DNA of 64,000 bases from Terriglobia bacterium (GCA_020073345.1 JAIQFI010000001.1:62001-126000), one strand, 5' to 3'. Positions 35,955 to 44,442 are shown, counted from the first letter of the stretch. Translations and numbers: made by a program. Notes: a model not told the origin generated them from the sequence alone.

Positions 35955-37352
35955 ATGAATTCGGCGGTTTTTATCGCCGCGCTAGGTTTCTCGCTGGCCG
36001 TAGGGTTCGGCCAGAGCGTTCCCGATCCCGCCGAACAGTTACTGCAGTACCGCAAGGACCTCGCGGAAAAGCACAACAGCTCGCTCGCGCATTTTCGGAT
36101 CGCCGAGATTCTGAGCCAGCAGGGCGACTATCAGTCCGCCGCTAACGAATTTCGCGAAGCGCTAAGCGGAGACTTGCAGCCTCGCTGGATCGAAGCTTGG
36201 GCCCACGTCGACCTGGGCGGGATCTACGACATTACCGGCCAGCGCGATCGCGCGGCGAACGAATATTGGCGTGCCGTAAAAACCCGCGATAACACTCAGG
36301 GCGCGTTGACCGAAGCAAACCAGCGCCTGCAGTCCGACGACACGGGACCCGCGGCCCAATCCCGGACCGCTCCCCAGGATTTGCTCTCGAGAACCGATCC
36401 CGAGTACTCCGCGGAGGCCCGTCTTGCCGAACTCGAAGGGACAGTGGTTGTGACCGGCGTAGTGGATGAGAGTGAATACCCGCGGGATCTCCGCGTGACT
36501 CAATCTCTCGGACTGGGTCTGGATGAGAAGGCCATCGAGGCGGTTCAGCAATGGCGATTCCGGCCAGACACGAAATCCACCAACGTGGCGGTCGATTTCT
36601 CCCTGCCATCGAAACAGTCCCGCTGGCATTTGATCGGTGTCGACTTCCGGCCTCCGGAGGGAGCCTCGCGGCCCAATGTACTGAGCCCCTTCTACCCCTC
36701 CGGAGCCGGCGTCTTCACCGGCGCAGCCATCGAGCAAGGACGGTTGCTTGGGGCGATCGGACGGCAGGCCTTTATTGCTTTATCCTTCGATGTCGACGAA
36801 AACGGGGTTCCGGCTCACATCCAAGTGGCGCGTTCGTCTGATATCGTTTGGAACGATCAGGCTATGGCGGTGTTGCGCGCCTGGCGTTTCACGCCTGGCA
36901 TGAAAGATGGAAGGCCCGTTTCCGTGCCCTGCACGTTCGACTTTGCCTGGGGCCCGAGGAATCTTGGATCCAGGGAAGCCGCCCAGCTCCGCAGCGTGCT
37001 CCATGCACCTCCGGCTCCCAGCACCTTCACCTCGCATCCTGAAGTCATCTACAGTCCCGATCCGCCTTATCCACAGCAAGCCCGGGACACCGGCGTGGAG
37101 GGAACGGTGACCGCCATCCTGGCTGTCGGCGAAGATGGAGCGCCGCGGGATGTTCGAGTGATGGAGGGCCTCGGCTCCGTAGTCGACGGGAGTGTAACCG
37201 ACGCCCTCCGTCAATGGCGTTTCCGCCCGCCGCTTATAAACGGACAGCCAGCGACCGCGAGCGTCATCATCGAGGTGAGCTTCCAACTACCGGACCGCGT
37301 CAGCTCCAGGATTCTTGACCCGCCCCGGGCTACTCGGCCAGCGCAACAGTAA
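35955..37352 (+). CDS. TPR and triple TonB C-terminal-domain protein
   Basis: About 465 residues from the ATG at 35955 (chosen for its signal peptide MNSAVFIAALGFSLAVGFG and the ggggagg ribosome site; an upstream start 24 bases earlier lacks one). Residues about 30-110 form TPR-like helices. Three TonB_C modules follow, each with a YP..AR.....G.V......D..G.....V..S.G...LD..A..A...WRF.P pattern, around 135-205, 250-320 and 350-430. No membrane anchor, so not an energy-coupling TonB; probably a periplasmic scaffold. Cas6-like gene follows after 9 bases. Confidence 0.78.
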   Translation: MNSAVFIAALGFSLAVGFGQSVPDPAEQLLQYRKDLAEKHNSSLAHFRIAEILSQQGDYQSAANEFREALSGDLQPRWIEAWAHVDLGGIYDITGQRDRAANEYWRAVKTRDNTQGALTEANQRLQSDDTGPAAQSRTAPQDLLSRTDPEYSAEARLAELEGTVVVTGVVDESEYPRDLRVTQSLGLGLDEKAIEAVQQWRFRPDTKSTNVAVDFSLPSKQSRWHLIGVDFRPPEGASRPNVLSPFYPSGAGVFTGAAIEQGRLLGAIGRQAFIALSFDVDENGVPAHIQVARSSDIVWNDQAMAVLRAWRFTPGMKDGRPVSVPCTFDFAWGPRNLGSREAAQLRSVLHAPPAPSTFTSHPEVIYSPDPPYPQQARDTGVEGTVTAILAVGEDGAPRDVRVMEGLGSVVDGSVTDALRQWRFRPPLINGQPATASVIIEVSFQLPDRVSSRILDPPRATRPAQQ

Positions 37353-37361
37353 AATGAGATC

Positions 37362-38168
37362 TTGCATTTCCGCCTCTATCCCCTGCGCCTAACGTTCCTG
37401 GCACGCGCGCCCCTTTCCTTCCCGCCGGGATCTGCCGCCAACCGCCTGCGCGGGGCGTTCGGGTCGATCCTTCACAAGCTGGAATGCGCGCCGATGTTTG
37501 CGCCCTCCTCCGAAACAGGGCCGAGCGGGTTAGTGGACCTCCCTCGTCCCTTCGTCTTCCGCGCGAGTCACTTGGATGGATGCTCGATCGCGCCCGGCCA
37601 GACCTTCCATTTCGATTTTCATTGGTTCGACCTGCGCCGCCCTTCGCTCAATATCGTGATTCGCGCATTCCGCGAGCTGGCCCGCGAGGCCGAGCTGGTG
37701 GACGTACGCGGCGCCGATGCTCCCTTGGAGTTGTGCCTCGATCCGGCGCCCGATCCCATCGATCACGTGAGCGTCCGCTTCGAAACGCCCACCGAATTGA
37801 AATCCGGCGGCGAGGCGGTGGAGCGGCCCGAGTTCGGCGTTCTCGTCGCGCGCATCCGCGACCGTATCAGCACACTGCGGGCCCTGTATGACGATGGCCC
37901 CCTGACCATCGATTTCCGCCAATTCGGTGAGCGCGCAGCGCGAATCGATATGACGCGCTGCGACATTCAGCGTGTGCAGGCATCCCGGCGCAGCAGCCGG
38001 ACCGGCCAGATCCACTCGCTGGGCGGCTTCGTGGGTGAGGCGGAGTACCATGGCGATCTGACGGAATTCGTTCCCTATCTGCGCGCCGCGCAATGGACCG
38101 GCGTCGGCCGCCAGACGGCCTGGGGCAAAGGTGAATTGACGTTGTACACTGTAAGATCCGAGGTTTAA
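37362..38168 (+). CDS. Orphan Cas6-like RAMP protein (CRISPR_Cas6 family, formerly DUF2276)
   Basis: 268 residues from a TTG start. The C-terminal block GGFVGEAEYHGDLTEF and LRAAQWTGVGRQTAWGKGEL is the signature of Cas6-type RAMP proteins that process CRISPR RNA. The N-terminal half also has the RAMP layout (LRLTFLARAPLSFPPG, RLRGAFGSILHKL, and DFHWFD). There is no CRISPR array and no other cas gene in the window; the gene is embedded between a TonB_C protein (9-base gap) and a Gly-rich secreted protein (2-base gap). A His suitable for catalysis is not obvious. It may be exapted from, or be a remnant of, a CRISPR system. Confidence 0.75.
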   Translation: MHFRLYPLRLTFLARAPLSFPPGSAANRLRGAFGSILHKLECAPMFAPSSETGPSGLVDLPRPFVFRASHLDGCSIAPGQTFHFDFHWFDLRRPSLNIVIRAFRELAREAELVDVRGADAPLELCLDPAPDPIDHVSVRFETPTELKSGGEAVERPEFGVLVARIRDRISTLRALYDDGPLTIDFRQFGERAARIDMTRCDIQRVQASRRSSRTGQIHSLGGFVGEAEYHGDLTEFVPYLRAAQWTGVGRQTAWGKGELTLYTVRSEV

Positions 38169-38170
38169 AC

Positions 38171-38911
38171 ATGCTCAAGAAACTGTCCGCGCTCCTGTTC
38201 CTGTGTGCCCTGTGCATGTGGGCGGCTGACTTCTGGACCACCAAGCCATTCACTCAATGGAATGAAAAGGAAGTGCAGAAGGTCCTCAGCGATTCTCCTT
38301 GGACCGGGAAGGTCACCATCAGCGGTGGCGGCCCCGGTGCGCCCCCGATCGTCGGCGGTGGTGGGGGCGGCGGTGGACGCGGAGGCGGTGGTCGCGGCGG
38401 CGGTCCTCAAGGTGACTCGACCACGGCCGATCCTGGAATCGCCGGGGGCGGTGGAGGCGACTTTGGTGGTGGTGGCGGCGGTGGAATCCCCGTAACTCTC
38501 CTTTGGCAAACCGCCTTGCCGGTTAAGCAGGCTTTAGCCAAGCGCAAATTTGGAGCGGAAGCCGGCACGTCGCCCGATGCGAAAGCCGCGGTGGAGCGCG
38601 TCGACCAGGTCTACGTGCTCACGTTGATCGGTATGCCGGGGTTCACACTCGCGGCAGCGCAGGGTGACCAAAAAGCCGCGCTGCTCAACTCCACCATGCT
38701 CACCGTGGCCGGCAAACCCCCGCTGAAGGCGTCCGACGTCCAGGTCAGTGGTGGGCGCGGTACCGGGAATGTGAGCTTCCTGTTCCCCAAAACCACGACG
38801 TTCACTGCCGAAGACAAGGACTTGGAGTTTTTCAGCAAGTTCGGCACGACCACTGTCAAGCATAAGTTCAAGCTCAAGGACATGGTGTTCAACGGCAAGG
38901 TTGAGATGTAA
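38171..38911 (+). CDS. Secreted protein of the DFWxxKPxxxW family (member 2), Gly-rich
   Basis: 246 residues with a signal peptide (MLKKLSALLFLCALCMWAA). Starts ADFWTTKPFTQWNEKEVQKV and LSDSPWTG as in the protein at 35180-35836, then a 50-residue Gly/Arg-rich low-complexity stretch (about 55-105) that is absent from the other member, then the shared C-terminal region (VYVLTLIG, FLFPKTTTF, LEFFSKFG, MVFNGKV). The paralogues share the shape, not the glycine linker. Function unknown; last gene of the TonB_C/Cas6-like run, immediately before the glycosylase. Confidence 0.68.
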   Translation: MLKKLSALLFLCALCMWAADFWTTKPFTQWNEKEVQKVLSDSPWTGKVTISGGGPGAPPIVGGGGGGGGRGGGGRGGGPQGDSTTADPGIAGGGGGDFGGGGGGGIPVTLLWQTALPVKQALAKRKFGAEAGTSPDAKAAVERVDQVYVLTLIGMPGFTLAAAQGDQKAALLNSTMLTVAGKPPLKASDVQVSGGRGTGNVSFLFPKTTTFTAEDKDLEFFSKFGTTTVKHKFKLKDMVFNGKVEM

Positions 38912-38930
38912 GCAAAAGGTTGTTGTCAAC

Positions 38931-39500
38931 GTGTCCGCGCCGCTTCCGCGCGCGTTCTACAGCCGGCCCGCCATCGAAGTAGCACGAGCGCTGCTGGGAA
39001 CGGTCCTGGTTCATGGGACCACTTCCGGACGTATTGTCGAAACCGAAGCCTACCTCGGCCGTGAAGATCGCGCCGCACACTCCTGGCGCGGCATGACGCC
39101 CCGTACTCGCGTGCTGTTCGGTGAGTCCGGCCACGCCTACGTGTACCTCATCTACGGCATGTACGAGTGCCTGAACGTAGTCGCCGAGGGGGTGGGCAGC
39201 CCGGGATGCGTCCTGATCCGCGCCGTCGAACCGCTGGAGGGAATCCCACGCATGCGGCGGAGGAGGCCTGGGGCGCGCGGCATCGAGGATCTGGCCAACG
39301 GTCCGGGCAAGCTGACACTGGCTTTGGGCATCACCCGCCGCCATAACGGCGCCGATTTCACGAGGGGTCCGTTGACGATTCACGCTCCCCAACGGCAGGA
39401 ACCGGTCCAGATCGCGGTCTCCCCGCGCATCGGCATCCGGCATTGCGCCGATTGGCCTCTGCGATTCTTCATCGAGGGGAACCGGTATGTCAGCCGTTAA
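38931..39500 (+). CDS. 3-methyladenine DNA glycosylase (AAG/Mpg family)
   Basis: About 189 residues from the GTG at 38931, selected because the homology starts just after it; an in-frame TTG 30 bases upstream overlaps the preceding gene. Removes alkylated purines from DNA. Family motifs: LPRAFYSRPAIEVARALLGT, RIVETEAYLGREDRAAHSW with the catalytic Glu, and HAYVYLIYGMYECLNVV. Unusual Gly-rich neighbour shows no functional link. Confidence 0.93.
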   Translation: MSAPLPRAFYSRPAIEVARALLGTVLVHGTTSGRIVETEAYLGREDRAAHSWRGMTPRTRVLFGESGHAYVYLIYGMYECLNVVAEGVGSPGCVLIRAVEPLEGIPRMRRRRPGARGIEDLANGPGKLTLALGITRRHNGADFTRGPLTIHAPQRQEPVQIAVSPRIGIRHCADWPLRFFIEGNRYVSR

Positions 39501-39518
39501 TGCTACCGTCAGAAGAGT

Positions 39519-40874
39519 ATGTTGAAGTCAACGATTTTCCGCGAGTATGATATTCGAGGCGTCGCGGAAACGGAGCTCGTGAGCTCCGATGTTGTAGACC
39601 TGGGCCGCGGGCTGGGAACCCTGCTGCAGCGCAAAAGCGGCCGTTCTATCACTCTGGGCCGCGACTGTCGCCTCAGCTCGCCCCGCTTACGGGACGCGCT
39701 GCTCGAAGGGCTGCTTGATTCCGGCTGCGAGGTCACCGATATCGGGGTGGTGCCCACGCCTCTGCTGTACTTTTCGGCCGTGCATCTGGGGGCCGATGGC
39801 GCCGTCATGATCACCGGCAGCCACAATCCCAGCGAGTTCAACGGATTCAAAACCGTGTGCGGCCCGGCGACCCTGCATGGAGAAACCATCCAGGAGGTCC
39901 GCCACATTATCGAGGCGCGCGATTTCCTGAGAGGCCGCGGCAGCCACCAGGACATGGACGTCATTCCGGCCTATCTGGACGAAGTAGCTCCTCAGTTCAA
40001 GTATTCGCGGCGCGTGAAGGTGGTCCTGGATGCCGGCAACGGAACCGCCGGACCCGTGGTGCATCGGCTGTTCCAGCGGCTGAACTGCGAGGTCACCGAG
40101 TTGTTCTTCGACATGGACGGCCGGTTCCCCAACCACCATCCCGATCCCACCGTCCCCGCCAACCTGAAACACTTGCAGGACGCCGTCAAGGCGCGGCACG
40201 CCGACCTGGGCATCGCCTTCGACGGGGACGCGGATCGCATCGGAGCGGTGGATGAAAACGGCGAAGTGCTCTACGGCGACATGCTTTTGCTGATCTTCGG
40301 CCGGGAGATCCTCACCCGTAAGCCGGGTGCGACCATTATTGGCGAGGTCAAATGCTCGCAGCTTCTGTATGACGAGCTCAAAAGGCTCGGAGGGAATCCC
40401 GTGATGTATAAAACCGGCCATTCGCTCATCAAAGCGAAGATGAAGCAGGAGCACGCCGAGCTAGCCGGTGAAATGTCCGGCCACATGTTCTTCGCCGACC
40501 GGTATCTCGGATACGACGACGCACTCTACGCTGCCTGCCGGCTGATCGAAATCGTGGCCAAGAGCGGCAAGCCGCTTTCGGCCCAGCTCGCGGGACTCCC
40601 CAAACTGGTCTCGACCCCGGAAATCCGGGTGGATTGTCCGGACGAAGTGAAATTTCAAGTGGTGGAGCGTGTGGCAGCGCGTTTCAAGAGAACACACAAC
40701 GTGATCGGCGTGGACGGCGTGCGCGTGCTCTTCGATCACGGCTGGGGACTGGTGCGCGCTTCCAATACGCAACCGGTTCTGGTTATGCGTTTCGAAGCGG
40801 AGACTGAAGACTGGCTCCGGAAGTATCGGGGGGAAATGGAAACCGCCCTGGAAGAGGCTAAAGCCACTGCTTAG
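39519..40874 (+). CDS. Phosphomannomutase / phosphoglucomutase
   Basis: 451 residues. Alpha-D-phosphohexomutase interconverting hexose 1- and 6-phosphates. FREYDIRGV N-terminal motif, phosphoserine loop TGSHNPSEFNG (about 107-117), metal-binding DGDADRIGAV (about 238-247), sugar-binding GEMSGHMFF and phosphate-binding VRASNTQPVLVMRFEA at the C-terminus. Whether mannose or glucose is preferred is not decided by these motifs. Provides precursors for envelope sugars; two glycosyltransferases lie at 47-49 kb. Confidence 0.93.
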   Translation: MLKSTIFREYDIRGVAETELVSSDVVDLGRGLGTLLQRKSGRSITLGRDCRLSSPRLRDALLEGLLDSGCEVTDIGVVPTPLLYFSAVHLGADGAVMITGSHNPSEFNGFKTVCGPATLHGETIQEVRHIIEARDFLRGRGSHQDMDVIPAYLDEVAPQFKYSRRVKVVLDAGNGTAGPVVHRLFQRLNCEVTELFFDMDGRFPNHHPDPTVPANLKHLQDAVKARHADLGIAFDGDADRIGAVDENGEVLYGDMLLLIFGREILTRKPGATIIGEVKCSQLLYDELKRLGGNPVMYKTGHSLIKAKMKQEHAELAGEMSGHMFFADRYLGYDDALYAACRLIEIVAKSGKPLSAQLAGLPKLVSTPEIRVDCPDEVKFQVVERVAARFKRTHNVIGVDGVRVLFDHGWGLVRASNTQPVLVMRFEAETEDWLRKYRGEMETALEEAKATA

Positions 40875-40945
40875 CGCGTCAGGAGGCCGACCTCCGAAAG
40901 GAACGGCCCCCCCTAAGACGCGTGGGCGCTATATCGCCGTAGTTC
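40874..40945. repeat. Cluster of inverted repeats between convergent genes
   Basis: A 7-bp stem (GCGCGTC at 40874-40880 with GACGCGT at 40917-40923, one G-T pair) encloses a GGAGG/CCTCC hairpin; next to it GGCG/CGCC (40926-40938) forms another. No T-run follows, so it is not a classical terminator. Beyond it, the gap to 41016 shows nothing recognisable. Confidence 0.35.
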
Positions 40946-41016
40946 GAGAGTGCCAGAAACAGTCGGATAAATCCAATGGGAAAAGACCTTAGTACAGGCG
41001 TATAAAAGGAGTATTC

Positions 41017-42231
41017 TTACCCCCACTTGCGGAACACGAGCACCGCATTGAGGCCACCGAACGCGAAGGAATTCGAGATGGCGCATTCGATCTGAGCCGC
41101 CCGGGGTGTGTTGGGCACCACGTCGAGGTCGCAGGCGGGGTCGGGAGCCGTGAAATTCGCCGTCGGCGGGATCAAGTCGCGTTGGAGTGCACCCAGAGTC
41201 GCGGCTGCCTCCAGCGCCCCGGCCGCCCCCAGAGCGTGTCCGTGCATGGATTTTGTGGAGCTGACCAGAAGTTTTTGGGCATGCTCCCCAAACACAGCCC
41301 GGATCGCCTCCGCCTCGGTGGCATCATTGGCGAGCGTGCCGGTGCCGTGGGCGTTCACGTAGCCGACCGCCTCTGGAGCCAATTGAGCATCCACCAGCGC
41401 GGCTCGCATCGCGCGGGCGGCTCCCAGAGCGGACGGTTGCGTGATGTGGTGCGCGTCGGAAGACATTCCGAACCCTGTGATCTCGCCCACGATTGTCGCG
41501 CCGCGGGCGCGGGCACGTTCGAGCGGCTCGAGGACCAGCACGGCCGCGCCTTCTCCCAGGATCAGCCCCCGCCGGTCGCGCGAAAACGGACGGCAGGTAT
41601 CGGGCGAAACCACCCGCATCGCTTCCCACGCCTTCAAAAATCCAAGTGACAAAGGCGCTTCGCTGCCCCCGGCGATGGCCACCTCCACTTCACCCGAGCG
41701 GACCATCCGGAACGCTTGTCCCAAAGCGTGATTGGCGGAAGAACAGGCCGTCGAAATCGTATACACCGGCCCGGTGATTCGGTATTCGAGCGAGACGCGG
41801 CTGGCCCCGGCGTTGCTCATCGCGCGCGCGATGGTGAGCGGAGAAACACGCGGCTCCCGGAGCGCATAGAGGTGGTGGAACCCGTCGTCCTCGGTGGACT
41901 TTCCGCCACCCGAACAACCCAGGACGATCGCGGTCCGTTCCCCCAGCTCCGGCGAGAACTCGATTCCCGACGCACGCACAGCTTCCCGCGCGGCCACCGC
42001 GGCGAACTGCGCGAAGCGGTCCAGGAGCATCGCCTCTTTCTCTTCGAAATACCGCAGCGGATCATAATCCGGGACTTCGGCCGCGTTCGGGAATCGCACG
42101 GCTCCGGGCGCGACCAGGGTCAGGGGCCGGATGGCGCTCTTCCCGGCAGACAGGCCGGACCACAGATCCGGATAGGTGTGTCCGAAAGCGGAAATCGCGC
42201 CCATGCCGGTAACCGCGACGCGGCGGTTCAT
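41017..42231 (-). CDS. FabF-like beta-ketoacyl synthase with dedicated ACP
   Basis: 404 residues. Ketosynthase triad: Cys in STACSSANHA (about 160-169), His in NAHGTGTLAND and His in KSMHGHALGAAG. More divergent from fabF than expected for a housekeeping copy; it is coupled by an ATGA overlap to its own acyl carrier protein. With the deacetylase gene upstream, it forms a small leftward cassette. Probably makes a special acyl chain or polyketide rather than normal fatty acids; the final product is not predictable. Confidence 0.85.
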   Translation of the reverse strand: MNRRVAVTGMGAISAFGHTYPDLWSGLSAGKSAIRPLTLVAPGAVRFPNAAEVPDYDPLRYFEEKEAMLLDRFAQFAAVAAREAVRASGIEFSPELGERTAIVLGCSGGGKSTEDDGFHHLYALREPRVSPLTIARAMSNAGASRVSLEYRITGPVYTISTACSSANHALGQAFRMVRSGEVEVAIAGGSEAPLSLGFLKAWEAMRVVSPDTCRPFSRDRRGLILGEGAAVLVLEPLERARARGATIVGEITGFGMSSDAHHITQPSALGAARAMRAALVDAQLAPEAVGYVNAHGTGTLANDATEAEAIRAVFGEHAQKLLVSSTKSMHGHALGAAGALEAAATLGALQRDLIPPTANFTAPDPACDLDVVPNTPRAAQIECAISNSFAFGGLNAVLVFRKWG

Positions 42232-42491
42232 GCTTTGGGCTTGGCTTCAGACTTCGCCGCCAGGAGTTTTTCGATTCCCTCCACCATTTCGCGAACGGTG
42301 CGGATGCCGCGTGCCGCGTCGTCGGGAATGTCGAGATCGAACTCGCCTTCAAGCGCGAACAAGATATTGATTCCGTCCAGCGAATCGATCTTCAGCTCCT
42401 CGAAGCTCTTGTCGATGGTGACGGATTCCGGGGGAATCTTCTGCGTCTTGGCGATTACGCCGGTTACGCGGGCAATCAGGTCTTCTGACAT
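42228..42491 (-). CDS. Acyl carrier protein, specialised
   Basis: About 87 residues from the ATG at 42491, which overlaps the stop of the deacetylase gene by one base (TGATG); an ATG 15 bases upstream is an alternative. Phosphopantetheine site in LKIDSLDGINILFALEG. Longer C-terminal tail (Lys/Ala/Pro-rich) than the housekeeping AcpP. Overlaps the ketosynthase gene downstream (ATGA). Typical of dedicated carrier proteins in secondary pathways. Confidence 0.85.
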   Translation of the reverse strand: MSEDLIARVTGVIAKTQKIPPESVTIDKSFEELKIDSLDGINILFALEGEFDLDIPDDAARGIRTVREMVEGIEKLLAAKSEAKPKA

Positions 42492-43213
42492 CAGTTCTGC
42501 GGACATAGGATCTGGGTGAGGGTCAGAAATTCGAATCCGCGCTCTTGAAGCCGTGGAACAGTGTACTCCACCGCATCGATGGTCGCTCCGATATCCGGCG
42601 CGGGCCGCACGCCGCGGCCGTCATGCAGGCAGATGATTCCTCCATTCGCGGCGTGGTTAAGCAAGCGCGCGGAAATACGCGCCGCGGGCCAGCGCCAGTC
42701 ACGGCCGATTACGGTCCACATCACGCCGCGCAGCCCCAGGAGCTCTTGGGCCTGGCCAACGCCGAACCAGCGTATGCCATAGGGCGCGCGGAACCAGCGC
42801 GGCCGCGCACCGGTAGTTTCGTGAATCGTCTCCTGCGCCCGGACCATCTCGTCATAAATGAATCGCGGCGACTTGAAATCCAGGCGAGGATGCGAGTCGG
42901 TGTGATTGCCGAGTTCGTGGCCGCGCGCGGCCACTTCGCGGGCGATGTCCGGACAACGCCGTACATTTTCCCCGCACATGAAAAACGTGGCGGGAACGCG
43001 ATACTTGTCCAAGGCTTCGAGCAGTTTCGGCGTCGATTCGCTGGGGCCGTCATCAAAAGTGAGAGCCAGCGCCGGCTGGTTGCGATCGCCATGATAGTAA
43101 GACTCGCCGAAAACGCGGGAGGAACGTCCCCGCACGGCGTAACTCATGAGAGCGGCAGCTGCCGCCACGCCCGAGGTTACGCCCAGCAGCCCGCTGTCCA
43201 TGCTCCTCATCAT
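42491..43213 (-). CDS. Membrane-anchored polysaccharide deacetylase (NodB domain)
   Basis: 240 residues from the ATG at 43213 (two ATGs in tandem); the frame runs open for another 440 bases upstream but that part overlaps the transposase scar and has no homology. One N-terminal membrane segment (about 6-25). NodB motifs: LTFDDGPSES, GNHTDSHPRLDF, RWFRAPYG, and IICLHDG. These enzymes remove N- or O-acetyl groups from polysaccharides such as chitin or peptidoglycan. The coupling to an ACP and ketosynthase is unusual. Confidence 0.87.
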   Translation of the reverse strand: MMRSMDSGLLGVTSGVAAAAALMSYAVRGRSSRVFGESYYHGDRNQPALALTFDDGPSESTPKLLEALDKYRVPATFFMCGENVRRCPDIAREVAARGHELGNHTDSHPRLDFKSPRFIYDEMVRAQETIHETTGARPRWFRAPYGIRWFGVGQAQELLGLRGVMWTVIGRDWRWPAARISARLLNHAANGGIICLHDGRGVRPAPDIGATIDAVEYTVPRLQERGFEFLTLTQILCPQN

Positions 43214-43309
43214 AATTGGTCGTGTGTTGAGGCCGCTCACTGCGGTTCGCGGTTCGGCGCAAGCGGGATGCACTGAACCACGAGCGCCAGGTAGTGCGCT
43301 AATTCTGCG

Positions 43310-43516
43310 TTGATGCATCTGGAAACGGCTCGCAGGTTCCCCAGACTTACGAATGGTTTTAGTAAGAAGTGGGAAAACCACTGCGCTGCCGTGATGCTCT
43401 GGTGCTGCTGGTATAACTTTGGGCGCGTCCACAAGTCGCTTCGCACGACTCCCGCGATGGCTGCTGGGATCTCTGACCACATCTGGAGCGTGCGAGAACT
43501 GCTGGAGCCTGCGTGA
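43310..43516 (+). mobile_element. Transposase C-terminal fragment (IS1-like DDE family remnant)
   Basis: Residues LTNGFSKKWENHCAAVMLWC, YNFGRVHKSLR, TPAMAAGISDHIW match the C-terminal ends of a common transposase group. Only about the last 55-60 residues remain; upstream the frame is stopped at 43292-43294. No inverted repeats or duplicated target were found. It is a scar, 97 bases upstream of the deacetylase start. Confidence 0.7.
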
Positions 43517-43599
43517 TTCTGCTCGGCCACTTCCCGATTTGGCGACGTCCGCCACCATACAAGACCCCAGCACTGGCTGGGGTATAGAATGGCTGGCTA

Positions 43600-44442
43600 A
43601 TGCGAATGATTCTCCTGCTTTTACTGTTGTCGCTGCCCTTATCTCCACAGCCAACTCCTAAGGATTCTAGTACCGACAAAAAAGACAAGACCACACAGAC
43701 CATAACCCCCCAACCCCAAAAGCGCTTCCCGGAGTACAGCAAACCACACCCAAGCCAAAGGAAACCACCAGCAAGGAAACCACCAGCAAAGATGACAGAG
43801 AAAAAGTAGACAATGACCGACGAATCGCCAACTATACTGAGGTCCTCGCGTGGGTTGCGGGCCTCCAATTCTTGGCGTTGATTCTCCAAGCGTTTATCTT
43901 CCATAAGACGCTCAAGGACAATCGAGAGGCTACTGGACTCACTCGCCAATCGCTCATCCTTACGCGACGACCACACCTTGCTGGTCCGTAATGTTGTAGT
44001 CGAGAATGCCGATCCCTTGTTGATCACAAATATTGGCGCTAGCGCCGTTGGGTTGGTGACAGAGAATGCCAATCATCTGCGAGGCAAAATCAGCGTTGTC
44101 AATACCGGAGGGACTACAGCAACAATTACCGAAACTTACTCGATGCCGTATATGGACCTCCTGCCGATGCGAGCCCCCCATGAGGATTCTCGCGGGACGA
44201 AGCGCAGTATAAGCTTGCTGCCAGGGCAAGCCACCGACATAGCCATACCAGAAAACGCCCGTCAACTCACATCCGAAGAAATACTCGATGTCGGGCGAGG
44301 AAGGTCCTTTTACCTGATGGGCTGGATTGTCTACTCCGACGCCATGGACAACAAGAGGACCTTGGCTTTTTGCCGTAAATGGGATAGGCAAAGCAAACGC
44401 TTCTACGTGGTTGAAGATCCCGACTACGAGCACGCCGACTAG
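43600..44442 (+). pseudogene. Frameshifted gene for a membrane protein of unknown function
   Basis: Three pieces in two frames read as one protein. Piece 1 (from ATG 43600): signal sequence MRMILLLLLLSLPLSPQPT and a Lys/Thr-rich segment. Piece 2, other frame (about 43700-43975): KETTSKDDREKVDNDRRI, then a membrane segment LAWVAGLQFLALILQAFIF and HKTLKDNREATGL. Piece 3, first frame again (about 43978-44442): LVRNVVVENADPLLITNIGA to the end. The first shift lies in the runs of A or C between 43678 and 43721, the second near 43972-43979. The middle has a 15-base direct repeat (ggaaaccaccagcaa) near 43760. Low GC compared with neighbours. Either decayed or mis-sequenced. Confidence 0.6.

Noticed and set aside
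38330-38500. Glycine-coding runs as a possible CRISPR or minisatellite
   Set aside because: The repeat is codon-level (ggc/ggt) within a reading frame, with irregular units and no spacers.
43214-43654. Upstream extension of the polysaccharide deacetylase frame
   Set aside because: Overlaps the transposase fragment and has no homology; the tandem ATG at 43213 begins the membrane anchor.
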